Below are positions 51,356 to 63,994 of a DNA stretch of 64,000 bases, one piece after another (the stretch's first letter is position 1; every line of letters starts with the position of its first letter). Under the pieces are notes generated by a model. It had not been told where the DNA came from and searched no databases. It saw nothing but the letters and a program-made list of their open reading frames with translations. The position numbers and the translations under genes are program-made. This DNA is from Ruminococcus hominis (lineage in GTDB: Bacteria > Bacillota > Clostridia > Lachnospirales > Lachnospiraceae). The stretch is taken from positions 496,001 through 560,000 of the forward strand of contig NZ_JACOPE010000001.1 in the NCBI RefSeq assembly GCF_014287355.1, written 5' to 3'.

Positions 51356-51411
51356 GTTTCGCTTATATACCACAAAAACATAAAAATGTCAAGAAAATTT
51401 TGAAAAACATG

Positions 51412-51441
51412 TTGACATTCAAATGGAAGATGTGCTATAGT
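51412..51441 (+). promoter_or_regulatory. Promoter of rpoBC
   Basis: TTGACA (51412-51417), an 18-bp spacer and TATAGT (51436-51441), about 135 bp before rpoB. It gives rpoBC its own start behind the strong terminator. Confidence 0.8.
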
Positions 51442-51576
51442 AGAAAATGCGCTATTGTGGAAAGCTAGGCGTTGTAGATTGTAAAAAACGAAGCCTTGTT
51501 TTACCGATAATAGAAAAGTGGAGTATTAACTGGGCAATTGGAGCCCGCAAAAAAATATATGAGGAGTGAAACGTCA

Positions 51577-54500
51577 ATGGAGAAAAACAGAATTCGTCCC
51601 ATCACAAACGGAAAAAGTTCACGTATGAGCTATTCCAGACAAAAAGAAGTATTAGAGATGCCGAATCTTATCGAAGTTCAGAAGAACTCTTATGAGTGGT
51701 TTCTGGAGTCTGGTCTGAAAGAGGTATTTGATGATATTTCACCAATCGCTGATTATAGCGGTCATTTCAGCCTGGAATTTGTTGATTTCAGACTCTGCGA
51801 GGATGAAGTGAAGTACACAATTGAAGAGTGTAGAGAACGTGATGCAACATATGCTGCACCTCTGAAAGTAAGAGTAAGACTTTACAACAAAGAGACTGAT
51901 GAGATCAATGAGCATGAAATTTTCATGGGAGATCTTCCGCTGATGACAAAGACAGGAACATTTGTAATCAATGGTGCTGAGCGTGTTATCGTAAGTCAGC
52001 TCGTTCGTTCCCCAGGAATTTATTATGGTATTGCTCATGATAAACTCGGAAAAGAATTATATTCATCTACAGTAATTCCAAACCGTGGAGCATGGTTGGA
52101 ATATGAGACAGACTCCAATGACGTTTTCTATGTACGTGTTGACCGTACAAGAAAAGTGCCAATCACAGTGTTGATTCGTGCTCTTGGCGTTGGTACAAAT
52201 GCAGAGATCGTAGAGTTGTTCGGTGAGGAACCTAAGATTCTTGCAAGTTTTGGAAAAGATACTTCTGAGAGTTATCAGGAAGGTCTTTTGGAATTATATA
52301 AGAAGATTCGTCCGGGTGAGCCACTTGCAGTAGATAGTGCTGAAAGTTTGATCACAAGCATGTTCTTCGATGCAAGACGTTATGACCTTGCAAAAGTAGG
52401 ACGTTATAAATTTAATAAGAAACTGGCTCTGAAGAATCGTGTAACAGGACAGGTTCTGGCAGAAGATGTAGTAAGCCAGATCACAGGTGAAGTTGTTGCT
52501 GAAAAAGGAACAAAAATTACAAGAGAACTTGCAAAAGAGATTCAGAATGCAGCAGCACCATACATTTGGGTAGAAGGAGAAGATACATCACGTAATATCA
52601 AGATTCTTTCTAATATGATGGTTGATCTGCAGGCAGTAGTAGATATCGATCCAGAGGAAGTTGGCGTTACAGAGCAGGTATATTATCCTGTATTGGCAGG
52701 ACTGATTGAAGAGTCTGCAGGAGATATTGATGAATTAAAAGAATCTATCCGCAGAGATATTCACGATTTGATTCCAAAGCATATTACAAAAGAAGATATC
52801 ATGGCTTCAATTAACTACAATATGCATCTGGAATATGGTATGGGTAATGATGATGATATCGACCATTTGGGTAACCGTCGTATTCGTGCTGTCGGAGAAC
52901 TTCTCCAGAATCAGTACAGAATCGGACTTTCACGTTTAGAGAGAGTTGTTCGTGAGCGTATGACAACTCAGGACCAGGATGGCGTATCACCACAGTCACT
53001 GATTAACATTAAACCGGTTACAGCAGCTGTTAAAGAATTCTTTGGTTCTTCACAGTTGTCACAGTTCATGGATCAGAACAACCCATTGGGAGAGTTGACA
53101 CATAAGAGACGTCTGTCTGCGTTAGGACCAGGTGGTTTGTCAAGAGACCGTGCCGGATTCGAGGTACGAGATGTACACTATTCTCATTATGGAAGAATGT
53201 GTCCTGTAGAGACACCTGAAGGACCTAACATCGGTCTGATCAACTCACTTGCATGTTATGCAAGAATTAACGAATATGGTTTTGTAGAAGCACCATATCG
53301 TAAGATTGATAAAACAGATCCGATAAATCCAATCGTAACAGATGAAGTTGTATATATGACAGCAGATGAAGAAGATAATTACCATGTAGCACAGGCGAAT
53401 GAGCCTTTGGATGAAGAAGGACATTTCATTCATAAGAATGTATCTGGTCGTTACCGCGAAGAGACACAGGAATATGAGAGAAATAAATTCGATTACATGG
53501 ATGTATCACCTAAGATGGTATTCTCTGTTGCTACAGCATTGATTCCATTCCTTCAGAATGATGATGCTAACCGTGCTCTGATGGGATCCAACATGCAGCG
53601 TCAGGCAGTACCGCTTCTTTCTACAGAAGCACCGGTAGTAGGTACAGGTCTTGAGGTGAAATCTGCAGTTGACTCAGGTGTATGTGTTGTTGCAGACGAG
53701 GCAGGTGTTGTAGAGCGTTCAACATCTACAGATATTACAATCCGTCACGATGATGGAAGTAAGAAAACATATAAATTAATCAAGTATCTGAGAAGTAACC
53801 AGAGTAACTGTTACAATCAGATTCCAATCGTAGACAAGGGCGAAAGAGTAGAAAAAGGACAGGTTATCGCAGATGGTCCTTCTACATCTAATGGAGAGAT
53901 GGCTCTTGGTAAGAACCCATTGATCGGATTTATGACATGGGAAGGTTACAACTACGAGGATGCTGTTCTTCTTAGTGAAAGACTGGTACAGGATGATGTA
54001 TACACATCTGTTCATATCGAAGAGTATGAAGCAGAAGCACGTGATACAAAATTAGGACCAGAAGAAATCACAAGAGACATTCCGGGTGTTGGTGATGATG
54101 CACTTAAAGATCTGGATGAAAGAGGTATTATCCGTATTGGTGCTGAGGTTCGTGCAGGGGATATCCTTGTTGGTAAAGTAACTCCTAAGGGAGAGACAGA
54201 ACTGACAGCAGAAGAGCGTTTGTTAAGAGCAATCTTTGGTGAGAAAGCACGTGAAGTAAGGGATACATCTCTGAAAGTACCTCATGGAGAATATGGAATC
54301 ATTGTAGATGCGAAAGTATTTACAAGAGAGAACGGAGATGAATTATCTCCGGGAGTTAACCAGTCTGTACGTATCTATATCGCACAGAAGAGAAAGATTT
54401 CTGTAGGAGATAAAATGGCTGGTCGTCATGGTAACAAGGGTGTTGTTTCCCGTGTACTTCCTGTAGAAGATATGCCATATCTTCCAAACGGACGTCCACT

Positions 54501-55446
54501 GGATATCGTATTGAACCCATTGGGTGTACCTTCTCGTATGAATATCGGACAGGTATTGGAGATCCACTTGAGTCTTGCTGCAAAAGCACTTGGATTCAAC
54601 GTAGCTACACCAGTATTTGATGGTGCAAACGAGAACGATATCATGGATACACTCGACCTGGCAAATGATTATGTAAACTTAGAATGGGATGAGTTCGAGA
54701 AGAAGCATGGAGAAGAGTTACTTCCGGAAGTACTGCAGTATCTGTCAGATAACAGAGAACACAGAAAACTCTGGAAAGGTGTACCACTTTCTCGTGACGG
54801 AAAAGTTCGTCTGAGAGATGGTCGTACAGGAGAATATTTCGACAGCCCGGTAACAATCGGACACATGCACTACTTGAAACTGCATCACTTGGTTGATGAT
54901 AAGATCCACGCACGTTCAACTGGTCCTTACTCATTGGTTACACAGCAGCCACTGGGTGGTAAAGCTCAGTTCGGTGGACAGCGTTTCGGAGAGATGGAGG
55001 TATGGGCACTGGAAGCTTATGGTGCATCTTATACACTTCAGGAAATCCTGACTGTAAAATCAGATGACGTTGTGGGACGTGTGAAGACATACGAAGCAAT
55101 TATCAAGGGAGAGAATATCCCTGAACCAGGAGTACCGGAATCATTCAAAGTACTGCTCAAAGAGTTGCAGTCACTTGCTCTGGATGTTCGTGTGCTTCGT
55201 GAAACTGGAGAGAATGAATTCGAAGAAGTCAAGATGATGGAATCTGTTGATTACGGTAATACAAACTTGAATGCAATTATCGAAGGCGACAGAAGATATC
55301 GTGATGAGGAGTCTTATAAAGATCATGGCTATACAGAGCAGGAATTCGTAGACGGAGAACTTGAGAATGTAGAGCAGGAAGAGGAACCAGAAGATTTCGA
55401 TGAAAACGAAATAATTGATTTCGATGAATTTATGGACGAAGAATAG
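51577..55446 (+). CDS. rpoB: RNA polymerase beta subunit
   Basis: A 1289-residue catalytic subunit. Conserved stretches include [20 protein letters not shown] and [21 protein letters not shown] (fork loop and rifampicin pocket), [28 protein letters not shown] and [20 protein letters not shown]. The residues equivalent to E. coli D516, H526 and S531 are Asp, His and Ser, the rifampicin-sensitive state. The ATG at 51577 follows GAGGAG. Earlier ATGs at 51538 and 51559 lack family support. Confidence 0.97.
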   Translation: MEKNRIRPITNGKSSRMSYSRQKEVLEMPNLIEVQKNSYEWFLESGLKEVFDDISPIADYSGHFSLEFVDFRLCEDEVKYTIEECRERDATYAAPLKVRVRLYNKETDEINEHEIFMGDLPLMTKTGTFVINGAERVIVSQLVRSPGIYYGIAHDKLGKELYSSTVIPNRGAWLEYETDSNDVFYVRVDRTRKVPITVLIRALGVGTNAEIVELFGEEPKILASFGKDTSESYQEGLLELYKKIRPGEPLAVDSAESLITSMFFDARRYDLAKVGRYKFNKKLALKNRVTGQVLAEDVVSQITGEVVAEKGTKITRELAKEIQNAAAPYIWVEGEDTSRNIKILSNMMVDLQAVVDIDPEEVGVTEQVYYPVLAGLIEESAGDIDELKESIRRDIHDLIPKHITKEDIMASINYNMHLEYGMGNDDDIDHLGNRRIRAVGELLQNQYRIGLSRLERVVRERMTTQDQDGVSPQSLINIKPVTAAVKEFFGSSQLSQFMDQNNPLGELTHKRRLSALGPGGLSRDRAGFEVRDVHYSHYGRMCPVETPEGPNIGLINSLACYARINEYGFVEAPYRKIDKTDPINPIVTDEVVYMTADEEDNYHVAQANEPLDEEGHFIHKNVSGRYREETQEYERNKFDYMDVSPKMVFSVATALIPFLQNDDANRALMGSNMQRQAVPLLSTEAPVVGTGLEVKSAVDSGVCVVADEAGVVERSTSTDITIRHDDGSKKTYKLIKYLRSNQSNCYNQIPIVDKGERVEKGQVIADGPSTSNGEMALGKNPLIGFMTWEGYNYEDAVLLSERLVQDDVYTSVHIEEYEAEARDTKLGPEEITRDIPGVGDDALKDLDERGIIRIGAEVRAGDILVGKVTPKGETELTAEERLLRAIFGEKAREVRDTSLKVPHGEYGIIVDAKVFTRENGDELSPGVNQSVRIYIAQKRKISVGDKMAGRHGNKGVVSRVLPVEDMPYLPNGRPLDIVLNPLGVPSRMNIGQVLEIHLSLAAKALGFNVATPVFDGANENDIMDTLDLANDYVNLEWDEFEKKHGEELLPEVLQYLSDNREHRKLWKGVPLSRDGKVRLRDGRTGEYFDSPVTIGHMHYLKLHHLVDDKIHARSTGPYSLVTQQPLGGKAQFGGQRFGEMEVWALEAYGASYTLQEILTVKSDDVVGRVKTYEAIIKGENIPEPGVPESFKVLLKELQSLALDVRVLRETGENEFEEVKMMESVDYGNTNLNAIIEGDRRYRDEESYKDHGYTEQEFVDGELENVEQEEEPEDFDENEIIDFDEFMDEE

Positions 55447-55460
55447 GAGGAGCCAACTTT

Positions 55461-58400
55461 ATGCCAACAAATAATGAACAGGAAAACCAGCAGTTATCGT
55501 TTGATGCAATCAAAATCGGTCTGGCTTCACCGGAAACAATCTTAGAATGGTCAAAAGGCGAAGTTACAAAGCCGGAAACAATTAACTATAGAACATTGAA
55601 ACCTGAGAAAGACGGTCTTTTCTGCGAGCGTATTTTCGGACCTAGCAAGGACTGGGAATGCCACTGCGGTAAATACAAAAAGATCCGTTATAAAGGTGTT
55701 GTCTGCGATCGATGCGGCGTTGAGGTCACAAAGGCCTCCGTCCGTCGTGAGCGTATGGGACATATTGCCCTGGCAGCTCCGGTTTCTCATATCTGGTATT
55801 TCAAAGGAATTCCTAGCCGTATGGGATTGATTCTGGACATCTCACCAAGAACATTGGAGAGAGTACTGTATTTTGCATCTTATATCGTACTTGATAAAGG
55901 AGAGACAGATCTTCAGTACAAACAGATTCTTTCTGAGTCTGAATATCAGGAAGCAAAAGAAAAATGGGGCAAATCATTCCGTGTAGGTATGGGTGCTGAA
56001 TCCATTAAAGAATTATTGGAAGCAATTGATCTTGAGAAAGAGTATGCAGAGCTGCAGGCTTCTCTTGAGAATGCTTCAGGACAGAAACGTGCAAGAATCG
56101 TGAAACGTCTGGAAGTTGTAGAAGCATTCCGCGAGTCTGGAAACAGACCAGAGTGGATGATCTTAACAGCAATTCCGGTTATCCCACCAGACTTACGTCC
56201 AATGGTACAGCTGGATGGTGGACGTTTTGCAACATCTGACTTAAATGACTTATATAGAAGAATTATCAATAGAAATAACCGTCTGAAGAGACTTCTCGAA
56301 CTCGGAGCTCCGGATATCATCGTCCGCAACGAAAAGAGAATGCTTCAGGAAGCGGTAGATGCGTTGATCGACAATGGTCGTCGTGGCCGTCCGGTTACAG
56401 GACCTGGAAACAGAGCACTGAAATCTCTCTCTGACATGCTGAAAGGTAAATCAGGACGTTTCCGTCAGAACCTGCTTGGTAAACGTGTAGACTACTCTGG
56501 ACGTTCCGTTATCGTAGTAGGACCTGAACTTAAGATTTATCAGTGTGGTCTTCCAAAAGAGATGGCAATCGAGCTGTTTAAACCATTTGTTATGAAAGAG
56601 CTTGTAGCAAAGGGAACAGCACATAATATTAAAAATGCGAAGAAAATGGTAGAAAGACTTCAGCCGGAAGTATGGGATATTCTGGAAGAAGTAATCAAAG
56701 AGCATCCGGTTATGTTGAACCGTGCCCCTACACTTCACAGACTTGGTATTCAGGCGTTCGAGCCAATCCTTGTAGAAGGTAAAGCTATTAAGCTGCATCC
56801 ATTGGTATGTACAGCCTTCAATGCCGACTTCGATGGAGACCAGATGGCGGTCCATGTACCGTTGTCACAGGAAGCACAGGCAGAATGCCGTTTCCTCTTG
56901 CTTTCACCAAACAACCTGTTGAAACCATCTGATGGTGGACCGGTAGCCGTTCCTTCACAGGATATGGTACTTGGTATTTACTATCTGACACAGGAAAGAC
57001 CAGGTTCTAAGGGCGAGGGAATGTTCTTCAAAGATTTGAATGAAGCAATCCTTGCATATGAAAATGGATATGTGACATTACACTCTAAGATTAAAGTGCG
57101 TGTGCATAAGACAATGGCAGATGGAAGAGAAGTAACTGGTATTATCCATGCAACATTGGGACGTATGTTATTCAATGAGATTATTCCACAGGATCTTGGA
57201 TTCGTAGATCGTGAAGTAGAAGGTAATGAATTGTTACTGGAAGTTGATTTCCACGTAGGAAAGAAACAGTTGAAACAGATTCTTGAGAAAGTAATCAATA
57301 CACACGGTGCTACTCAGACAGCAGAAGTACTTGATGATGTAAAAGCAATCGGTTACAAATATTCAACAAGAGCTGCTATGACAGTATCTATTTCAGATAT
57401 GACAGTGCCACCTGAGAAACCACAGATTATCGAAGAGGCACAGAATACAGTTGATAAGATTACGAAGAACTATAAGCGTGGTCTTATTACAGAAGAAGAG
57501 CGTTACAAAGAAGTTGTAGAAACATGGAAAAACAGTGATGATAAGCTGACAGAGGCTCTGCTTACAGGTCTGGATAAATATAACAACATCTTCATGATGG
57601 CAGACTCAGGAGCCCGTGGTTCTGATAAACAGATCAAACAGCTTGCAGGTATGCGTGGATTGATGGCTGATACAACAGGTCGTACAATCGAGTTGCCTAT
57701 CAAATCAAACTTCCGTGAAGGTCTGGACGTATTGGAGTACTTCATGTCAGCACATGGAGCTCGAAAAGGTATGTCAGATACAGCTCTTCGTACAGCCGAT
57801 TCAGGTTACCTTACAAGACGTCTTGTTGACGTATCACAGGAATTGATTATTCATGACAGCGACTGTGTAGAAGGAACAGGAAAAGAAATTCCAGGAATGT
57901 ATGTAAAAGCATTTATGGATGGTAATGAAGAAATCGAAAGCTTGCAGGAACGTATCACAGGACGTTTCTCTTGCGAAGATATCAAAGATAAAGATGGCAA
58001 TGTCATCGTTAAGAAGAATCATATGATTACACCACTTCGTGCTGAAAAAGTTATGAAGAAGGGTGTAGACAGAAATGGAAAACCACTTGAAGAAGTGAAG
58101 ATCCGTACAATCCTTACATGTAAGTGTAAGAATGGTGTTTGTACGAAGTGTTACGGTGCAAACATGGCAACAGGAGAAGCAGTTCAGGTAGGTGAGGCTG
58201 TTGGTATTATCGCTGCTCAGTCAATCGGAGAGCCAGGTACACAGCTTACTATGCGTACATTCCATAGTGGTGGTGTAGCCGGAGACGATATCACACAGGG
58301 TCTTCCTCGTGTCGAGGAGCTTTTTGAGGCAAGAAAACCTAAGGGTCTTGCTATCATCACAGAATTTGCAGGTGTTGCAAACATTAGTGATACAAAGAAA

Positions 58401-59144
58401 AAACGTGAAGTTATTGTAACAAATGATGAGACAGGTGAATCAAAAGCATACTTGATTCCTTACGGTTCTCGTATAAAAGTACAGGATGGACAGGTACTTG
58501 AAGCCGGTGACGAACTGACAGAAGGTAGCGTAAATCCACATGATATCCTGAAGATTAAAGGTTTACGTGCCGCTCAGGATTATCTCCTTCGCGAAGTACA
58601 GCGAGTATATCGTCTGCAGGGTGTAGAAATCAATGATAAGCATATCGAGGTTATTGTACGTCAGATGTTGAAGAAGATTCGCATCGAGGAAAATGGAGAT
58701 ACTTCATTCCTTCCGGGAAGTATGGTAAATGTGCTTGAATTTGAGGATGTAAACGAGCAGATGGTAGCAGAAGGAAAAGAAGCTGCAACAGGAGAACAGA
58801 TTATGCTTGGTATTACAAAAGCATCTCTTGCAACAGATTCATTTATGTCAGCAGCATCATTCCAGGAGACAACAAAAGTTTTAACAGAAGCTGCTATCAA
58901 AGGAAAAGTTGACCACCTTGTAGGTCTGAAGGAAAATGTTATCATTGGTAAACATATTCCGGCAGGTACAGGTATGGAAAAATATCGTGAAGTACATTTG
59001 AATACAGATATAAAAGTGGATGAAGACATTGACTTTGATGAGGATTTGGATTTTGAAGACGAGCTTCCGGTAGAGGACAATGCTGTTGAAGAAGTAACAG
59101 AAGCAGAAGCTGATGTGACAACAGAAGAAGATTCTGAAGAATAA
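55461..59144 (+). CDS. rpoC: RNA polymerase beta' subunit
   Basis: A 1227-residue subunit that completes the active centre with rpoB. The N-terminal zinc finger is [20 protein letters not shown]. The metal-binding [12 protein letters not shown] holds the three catalytic Asp residues. The trigger-loop region shows [18 protein letters not shown], and a second zinc site is [13 protein letters not shown]. It starts 14 bp after rpoB with GGAGGAG. The C terminus is acidic. The length is normal for Clostridia. Confidence 0.97.
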   Translation: MPTNNEQENQQLSFDAIKIGLASPETILEWSKGEVTKPETINYRTLKPEKDGLFCERIFGPSKDWECHCGKYKKIRYKGVVCDRCGVEVTKASVRRERMGHIALAAPVSHIWYFKGIPSRMGLILDISPRTLERVLYFASYIVLDKGETDLQYKQILSESEYQEAKEKWGKSFRVGMGAESIKELLEAIDLEKEYAELQASLENASGQKRARIVKRLEVVEAFRESGNRPEWMILTAIPVIPPDLRPMVQLDGGRFATSDLNDLYRRIINRNNRLKRLLELGAPDIIVRNEKRMLQEAVDALIDNGRRGRPVTGPGNRALKSLSDMLKGKSGRFRQNLLGKRVDYSGRSVIVVGPELKIYQCGLPKEMAIELFKPFVMKELVAKGTAHNIKNAKKMVERLQPEVWDILEEVIKEHPVMLNRAPTLHRLGIQAFEPILVEGKAIKLHPLVCTAFNADFDGDQMAVHVPLSQEAQAECRFLLLSPNNLLKPSDGGPVAVPSQDMVLGIYYLTQERPGSKGEGMFFKDLNEAILAYENGYVTLHSKIKVRVHKTMADGREVTGIIHATLGRMLFNEIIPQDLGFVDREVEGNELLLEVDFHVGKKQLKQILEKVINTHGATQTAEVLDDVKAIGYKYSTRAAMTVSISDMTVPPEKPQIIEEAQNTVDKITKNYKRGLITEEERYKEVVETWKNSDDKLTEALLTGLDKYNNIFMMADSGARGSDKQIKQLAGMRGLMADTTGRTIELPIKSNFREGLDVLEYFMSAHGARKGMSDTALRTADSGYLTRRLVDVSQELIIHDSDCVEGTGKEIPGMYVKAFMDGNEEIESLQERITGRFSCEDIKDKDGNVIVKKNHMITPLRAEKVMKKGVDRNGKPLEEVKIRTILTCKCKNGVCTKCYGANMATGEAVQVGEAVGIIAAQSIGEPGTQLTMRTFHSGGVAGDDITQGLPRVEELFEARKPKGLAIITEFAGVANISDTKKKREVIVTNDETGESKAYLIPYGSRIKVQDGQVLEAGDELTEGSVNPHDILKIKGLRAAQDYLLREVQRVYRLQGVEINDKHIEVIVRQMLKKIRIEENGDTSFLPGSMVNVLEFEDVNEQMVAEGKEAATGEQIMLGITKASLATDSFMSAASFQETTKVLTEAAIKGKVDHLVGLKENVIIGKHIPAGTGMEKYREVHLNTDIKVDEDIDFDEDLDFEDELPVEDNAVEEVTEAEADVTTEEDSEE

Positions 59145-59166
59145 GATTTCGTAATTTATGAATCAT

Positions 59167-59215
59167 AAAAGAGGTTTTGTGAAAGTTGAGAAGACGGACA
59201 CAGAACCTCTTTTTT
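59167..59215 (+). terminator. Terminator after rpoC
   Basis: AAAAGAGGTTTTGTG (59167-59181) pairs with CACAGAACCTCTTTT, one mismatch, with six T. It closes the rpoBC transcript. Confidence 0.9.
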
Positions 59216-59590
59216 GCGAAAAATTGTATGATTTGTAGAATTTGCATAAAAGAAGAAAGTTATATTTCTATTCATTATTCATCGGATATTTGCATAATAT
59301 GAATTATAATTATGCTAAAAATTCATTAGATATGCATAAAAAAATTTAGGTATAGAACGAAAAAGTGTAAAAAATGCGTATTACAGGAAATAACTTTGTA
59401 GAAAGTGTACAAATTGTGTAAGCATTTGCAAGATTAAAAAGAAATACTTGCAATAAAAAGTGTAAAAAGGTATAATTATAAAAGCTGAAAAATTTACGGT
59501 ATTGTGGATTTTTCACGACGACGTACAGAATATATATAGGAAAAAGGGTATGTCGATAGGGATTATTTATTTTTCAGGGAGGATGAAACA
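59216..59590 (+). promoter_or_regulatory. AT-rich leader region of hppA with promoter at 59448-59476
   Basis: There is no gene in these 375 bp. TTGCAA (59448-59453), 17 bp and TATAAT (59471-59476) form the promoter. Upstream, GCATAA-type motifs recur (TTTGCATAA, TTATGCTAAA, ATGCATAAA), one pair as an inverted repeat around 59286-59316. These could be sites for a DNA-binding regulator. The transcript leader of about 105 nt shows no clear riboswitch. Confidence 0.6.
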
Positions 59591-61570
59591 ATGGAAAACA
59601 TGATGTTTCTTGTTCCGGTAGCAGCAGTACTTGCACTGTTGTTTGCAGCTTACCTTGCAGCAAAAGTAAGCAAGGAAGATGTCGGAACAGACAGAATGAA
59701 AGAGATTGCAGACGCAATCGCTGAAGGCGCTCGTGCCTTCTTGATGGCTGAGTACAAGATCCTGGTTATCTTCGTAGCCGTATTATTTGTATTAATCGGA
59801 TTTGGAATCAGCTGGGTAACAGCAGTATGCTTCGTTGTCGGAGCACTGTTCTCAACAATCGCTGGATACTGTGGTATGACTGTTGCTACAAAAGCTAACG
59901 TAAGAACAGCTAATGCAGCAAGAACAAGTGGAATGAACAAAGCACTTTCAATCGCTTTCTCTGGTGGAGCTGTTATGGGTATGTGCGTAGCAGGTCTTGG
60001 AGCACTTGGTGTAAGTATTGTTTATATTGTAACAAAAAATGTTGATGTATTGTCAGGATTCAGTTTAGGAGCTTCTTCAATTGCTCTGTTTGCTCGTGTA
60101 GGTGGTGGTATCTATACAAAAGCAGCAGACGTTGGTGCTGACCTTGTAGGTAAAGTTGAAGCTGGTATCCCAGAAGATGACCCACGTAACCCAGCAGTTA
60201 TCGCTGATAACGTAGGTGACAACGTAGGTGACGTTGCAGGTATGGGTGCTGACTTGTTTGAGTCTTATGTAGGATCACTTGTTTCTGCACTGACTCTCGG
60301 AGCAGTAACAGCAACTGTTTCTGGTGTATTATTCCCACTTGCAATTGCAGCTTGTGGTCTGATCGCTTCTATTCTCGGAACATTCTTCGTTAAAGGTGGA
60401 GAGAATGCGAATCCACAGAAAGCACTTACAAAAGGTGATTATGCTTCAGCTATCATCGTTGTAATCGCTTCTGTTGTATTAAGTAAAGTATTATTTGATG
60501 GTTTTGAAGCAGCAATCGCTGTTATTGCAGGTCTGATTGTTGGTGTTATTATCGGTAACGTTACAGAGTATTATACATCTGCAGATTACAATCCGGTTAA
60601 AAAGATCGGTGAGCAGTCTGAAACAGGTGCAGCTACAACAATCATTAGTGGTCTTGCAGTAGGTATGCAGTCAACAGCTATTCCACTGCTTTTAATCTGT
60701 GTAGCAATTTTCATTTCATACAAAGTAGACGGATTATATGGTATTGCACTTGCAGCAGTAGGTATGCTTTCAACTACAGGTATCACAGTTGCAGTTGATG
60801 CTTATGGTCCAATCGCAGATAATGCAGGTGGTATCGCAGAGATGTCAGGACTGGATGATTCTGTTCGTGAGATTACAGATAAACTTGATTCAGTTGGTAA
60901 CACAACAGCAGCTATGGGTAAAGGATTCGCTATCGGATCTGCAGCTCTTACAGCTTTAGCTTTGTTCGTATCTTATGCACAGGCAGTACAGCTTGATTCA
61001 ATCGACTTACTTAGCTATAAAGTAATCATCGGTATCTTTATCGGTGGTATGCTGACATTCCTTTTCTCAGCATTTACTATGGAGTCTGTATCTAAGGCTG
61101 CATACAAGATGATCGAGGAAGTTAGACGTCAGTTCCGTGAGAAACCAGGTATCATGAAGGGTGAAGATAAACCAGATTATACATCATGTGTATCTATCTC
61201 TACATCAGCAGCTCTTCACGAAATGCTTCTTCCAGGATTGATGGCAGTTATCGTTCCATTGTTAGTTGGTATCGTTCTTGGTGTTGAGTCCCTTGGAGGA
61301 CTTCTTGCAGGAGCTCTTGTAACAGGTGTTCTGATGGCTATCTTTATGTCAAATGCCGGTGGTGCATGGGACAATGCTAAGAAATACATCGAAGAAGGAC
61401 ATCATGGCGGAAAAGGTAGTGAGGCTCACAAAGCAGCAGTCGTTGGTGATACAGTAGGTGACCCATTCAAAGATACATCAGGTCCATCTATTAACATCCT
61501 GATCAAACTTATGACAGTAGTATCACTTGTATTTGCTCCACTGTTCCTTTCAATCGGCGGACTTCTGTAA
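59591..61570 (+). CDS. hppA: Membrane-bound ion-pumping pyrophosphatase
   Basis: A 659-residue protein with about 15-16 transmembrane helices. It splits pyrophosphate and pumps H+ or Na+ outward. Substrate motifs are [37 protein letters not shown] and [19 protein letters not shown]. In [12 protein letters not shown] the key position is Ala rather than Lys, the mark of K+-dependent enzymes, many of which pump Na+ in clostridia. AGGGAGGA precedes the ATG. It recovers energy from biosynthetic pyrophosphate. Confidence 0.95.
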   Translation: MENMMFLVPVAAVLALLFAAYLAAKVSKEDVGTDRMKEIADAIAEGARAFLMAEYKILVIFVAVLFVLIGFGISWVTAVCFVVGALFSTIAGYCGMTVATKANVRTANAARTSGMNKALSIAFSGGAVMGMCVAGLGALGVSIVYIVTKNVDVLSGFSLGASSIALFARVGGGIYTKAADVGADLVGKVEAGIPEDDPRNPAVIADNVGDNVGDVAGMGADLFESYVGSLVSALTLGAVTATVSGVLFPLAIAACGLIASILGTFFVKGGENANPQKALTKGDYASAIIVVIASVVLSKVLFDGFEAAIAVIAGLIVGVIIGNVTEYYTSADYNPVKKIGEQSETGAATTIISGLAVGMQSTAIPLLLICVAIFISYKVDGLYGIALAAVGMLSTTGITVAVDAYGPIADNAGGIAEMSGLDDSVREITDKLDSVGNTTAAMGKGFAIGSAALTALALFVSYAQAVQLDSIDLLSYKVIIGIFIGGMLTFLFSAFTMESVSKAAYKMIEEVRRQFREKPGIMKGEDKPDYTSCVSISTSAALHEMLLPGLMAVIVPLLVGIVLGVESLGGLLAGALVTGVLMAIFMSNAGGAWDNAKKYIEEGHHGGKGSEAHKAAVVGDTVGDPFKDTSGPSINILIKLMTVVSLVFAPLFLSIGGLL

Positions 61571-61599
61571 TATTAAATACAAGAGTAATATAAAATAAG

Positions 61600-61637
61600 A
61601 AAGGCTGTATATCTGTTTTGGATATGCAGTCTTTTTT
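61600..61637 (+). terminator. Terminator after hppA
   Basis: AAAGGCTGTATATC pairs with GATATGCAGTCTTT with G-T pairs and a 6-nt loop, followed by T residues. Confidence 0.8.
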
Positions 61638-61675
61638 TCACATTGATTGGAAAATCAAAATAAAAAAGTGGATAA

Positions 61676-61723
61676 AAAAAGAAATCCGAATGCATTATGT
61701 GAATAACATCCGGATTTCTTTTT
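61676..61723. terminator. Bidirectional terminator between hppA and prs
   Basis: AAAAAGAAATCCG (61676-61688) pairs with CGGATTTCTTTTT (61711-61723), with A/T runs on both sides. It suits the convergent minus-strand prs transcript as well as readthrough from hppA. Confidence 0.85.
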
Positions 61724-61808
61724 GCTGTTAGAGATACAAGATTCTATCTTGTAAAAAGTAAATGTTTTGTTGCTTTTTTAATCAGCAACAGTTTATAGAA
61801 AAGAGATA

Positions 61809-62993
61809 TTAAATCTCTTCGCCATTGTTGTATTTGCGAAGTACATTCTGAATTCTTTCGTTTGGACTCAGAATATTGCTTAAAGAACCATCATGGTTTA
61901 ATGTGTCGATGATCAAAGCAATATATTTGCTCATGTCACAGTTAATATAATAAGGTTTTGACAATAACTCAGGTGTCTGATAAATCAGGTTTGTTGTCAA
62001 GATACCATGGATGATTCCTTTTTCATATGCTTCATCGAATTTAGCCAGTCCATTTGTGAAAAGACCAAATGTTGCAGCAGCATAGATGCGGTTAGCTTTT
62101 CTACGTTTCAGTTCAGTAGCAACTTCGATGATACTGTCTCCGGAAGAAATCATGTCATCAATGATGATTACATCTTTTCCTTCTACAGAAGAACCAAGGA
62201 ATTCGTGGGCAACGATAGGATTACGTCCGTCTACGATTTTGGTATAATCTCTTCTCTTGTAGAACATACCCATATCAAGACCAAGTACGTTGGCAAGATA
62301 AACGGCACGGTTTGTACCACCTTCATCCGGGCTGATTGCCATCATGTGTTCGCTGTCGATTTTAAGATCTTTTACTGTGCGCAGAAGACCTTTGATAAAC
62401 TGGTATGTTGGTGAAACTGTTTCAAATCCGCTAAGTGGGATTGCATTCTGTACACGTGGATCATGTGCATCAAATGTAATGATGTTGTCAACGCCCATAC
62501 GTACAAGCTCCTGAAGTGCAAGAGCACAGTCAAGAGACTCACGTCCTGTTCTTTTGTGCTGACGGCTTTCGTATAAGAAAGGCATGATTACGTTGATACG
62601 ACGACCCTTTCCACCAACAGCAGCGATAACACGTTTCAGGTTCTGATAATGATCATCAGGAGACATGTGGTTAATGTTTCCTGTCAATGAATAAGTTAAG
62701 CTGTAATTACATACATCTACCATTAGATAAAGGTCTTTACCACGTACAGATTCGTTGATAATACCTTTTGCTTCTCCGGAACCAAAACGAGGTACTTTGG
62801 CATCGATGATAAATGAATCTTTTTCATATCCTGTAAATGCAACATCATCTTTGTACTGATGAGCACTTTCTTTTCTCCATTTTACGAGGTAGTCATTGAC
62901 TTTGTTGCCAAGAGCTTCACATCCTGTAACAGGAATGATTCCTAAGGCTCCTACTGGAATATTTTCTAAATTGAGTTCACTTCTGTGCAGCAT
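61809..62993 (-). CDS. prs: Ribose-phosphate pyrophosphokinase (long form)
   Basis: A 394-residue enzyme making PRPP from ribose-5-phosphate and ATP. The PRPP loop is VIIIDDMISSGDSIIEVA, the flexible-loop region is RRINVIMPFLYESRQHKR, and the substrate site contains FDAHDPRVQN. Ordinary class I Prs has about 315 residues; this one is ~80 longer, with extra segments near the N terminus and around 75-110. It overlaps the stop of the helicase-loader gene by one base (TAATG), so the two are coupled. Confidence 0.9.
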   Translation of the reverse strand: MLHRSELNLENIPVGALGIIPVTGCEALGNKVNDYLVKWRKESAHQYKDDVAFTGYEKDSFIIDAKVPRFGSGEAKGIINESVRGKDLYLMVDVCNYSLTYSLTGNINHMSPDDHYQNLKRVIAAVGGKGRRINVIMPFLYESRQHKRTGRESLDCALALQELVRMGVDNIITFDAHDPRVQNAIPLSGFETVSPTYQFIKGLLRTVKDLKIDSEHMMAISPDEGGTNRAVYLANVLGLDMGMFYKRRDYTKIVDGRNPIVAHEFLGSSVEGKDVIIIDDMISSGDSIIEVATELKRRKANRIYAAATFGLFTNGLAKFDEAYEKGIIHGILTTNLIYQTPELLSKPYYINCDMSKYIALIIDTLNHDGSLSNILSPNERIQNVLRKYNNGEEI

Positions 62994-63994
62994 TATTTGC
63001 CCTCCCTATTAGCACGTATTTTTTTAATTATTCTAATATCATCGCCGAATAATCTCAGCAAGATATAGTTACTGGTGATTCGTGAAAAAGAACGTTCTGT
63101 GTAAAGGTCTGCCAACGAATCCAGTGAAAGGTTCGTTGAGACAACGGTCGATTTCATATTTAAAAGTCTTTCATTAATGCAGGTAAAGAACTGAGAAGCC
63201 GTAAATGCATTGGCAAGCTCGGTTCCTAAATCATCTACGATCAGTAAATCGCAATCGTAAACATATTGTTGCATTTGCTTTGATTCATAATCATTATGAT
63301 CAAATGTTCCCTGAGCCAGAATGTTGAATAAATTTGGCGCCGAATAATAGAGAACAGAGTATCCGGCATCGATTAAATCTCTGGCGATGCAATTGGAAAG
63401 AAAAGTCTTTCCGACACCGACATCTCCGTAAAGAAAAATATTGTCGGATGTATGTCCAAAATTTTGAACAAAATTTTTACAAGTCTGATAAGCGTGCTCC
63501 ATAATAGCACGAGATGTTTTCCCTGTTTTTGGATCCACCTGTCGGTCAGAATAATAATCAAGACAAAATGTATCAAAATTCTCGGATTCCAGAATGCCCT
63601 TCAAGTTAGATTGTTCATAAAGCAATTTTGTGATAGCACGTTTAAAGCAACGGCACTTTACATTTCCAATATAACCGGTATCCTTACAGTCAGGACATTC
63701 ATATACCGGTTCAAGGTAATCAGCAGGAAAACCGGCAGAGGTAAGCAGCTGTTGTTTGCTGCTTCGCAGAATGTTAAGCTCCTCTTTTAAAGAATCTAAA
63801 GCACTCTCATCACCATCGAGCAAGCGTCTGCCGTATTGGACTGACATAATTGAAATTGATTCATCCAGTGATTTGAATTCCGGTAATTTCTTATATACAT
63901 CTTCATAATGTTGCGTGAGAATGTCATGGCTTTTAAGCTGCTTTTGCTCATATTCACGCATGATTGTCTGGTATTGTGAATTCGTTAGTCCCAC
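62993..63994 (-). CDS. DnaC/DnaI-like ATP-binding helicase loader
   Basis: A 333-residue AAA+ protein. Residues ~105-120 hold a zinc-type cluster (CPDCKDTGYIGNVKCRC), then come Walker A LYGDVGVGKTFLSN and Walker B LLIVDDLGTEL, and a C-terminal arginine-finger region (SFSRITSNYILLRLFGDD). It loads the replicative helicase or acts in primosome restart. The start is GTG at 63994, 6 bp from the window edge; the frame is open to the edge, so a start further out cannot be excluded. Confidence 0.85.
   Translation of the reverse strand: MGLTNSQYQTIMREYEQKQLKSHDILTQHYEDVYKKLPEFKSLDESISIMSVQYGRRLLDGDESALDSLKEELNILRSSKQQLLTSAGFPADYLEPVYECPDCKDTGYIGNVKCRCFKRAITKLLYEQSNLKGILESENFDTFCLDYYSDRQVDPKTGKTSRAIMEHAYQTCKNFVQNFGHTSDNIFLYGDVGVGKTFLSNCIARDLIDAGYSVLYYSAPNLFNILAQGTFDHNDYESKQMQQYVYDCDLLIVDDLGTELANAFTASQFFTCINERLLNMKSTVVSTNLSLDSLADLYTERSFSRITSNYILLRLFGDDIRIIKKIRANREGK

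Noticed and set aside
53035..53165. Rifampicin resistance change in rpoB
   Set aside because: The residues matching E. coli D516, H526 and S531 are the wild-type Asp, His and Ser.
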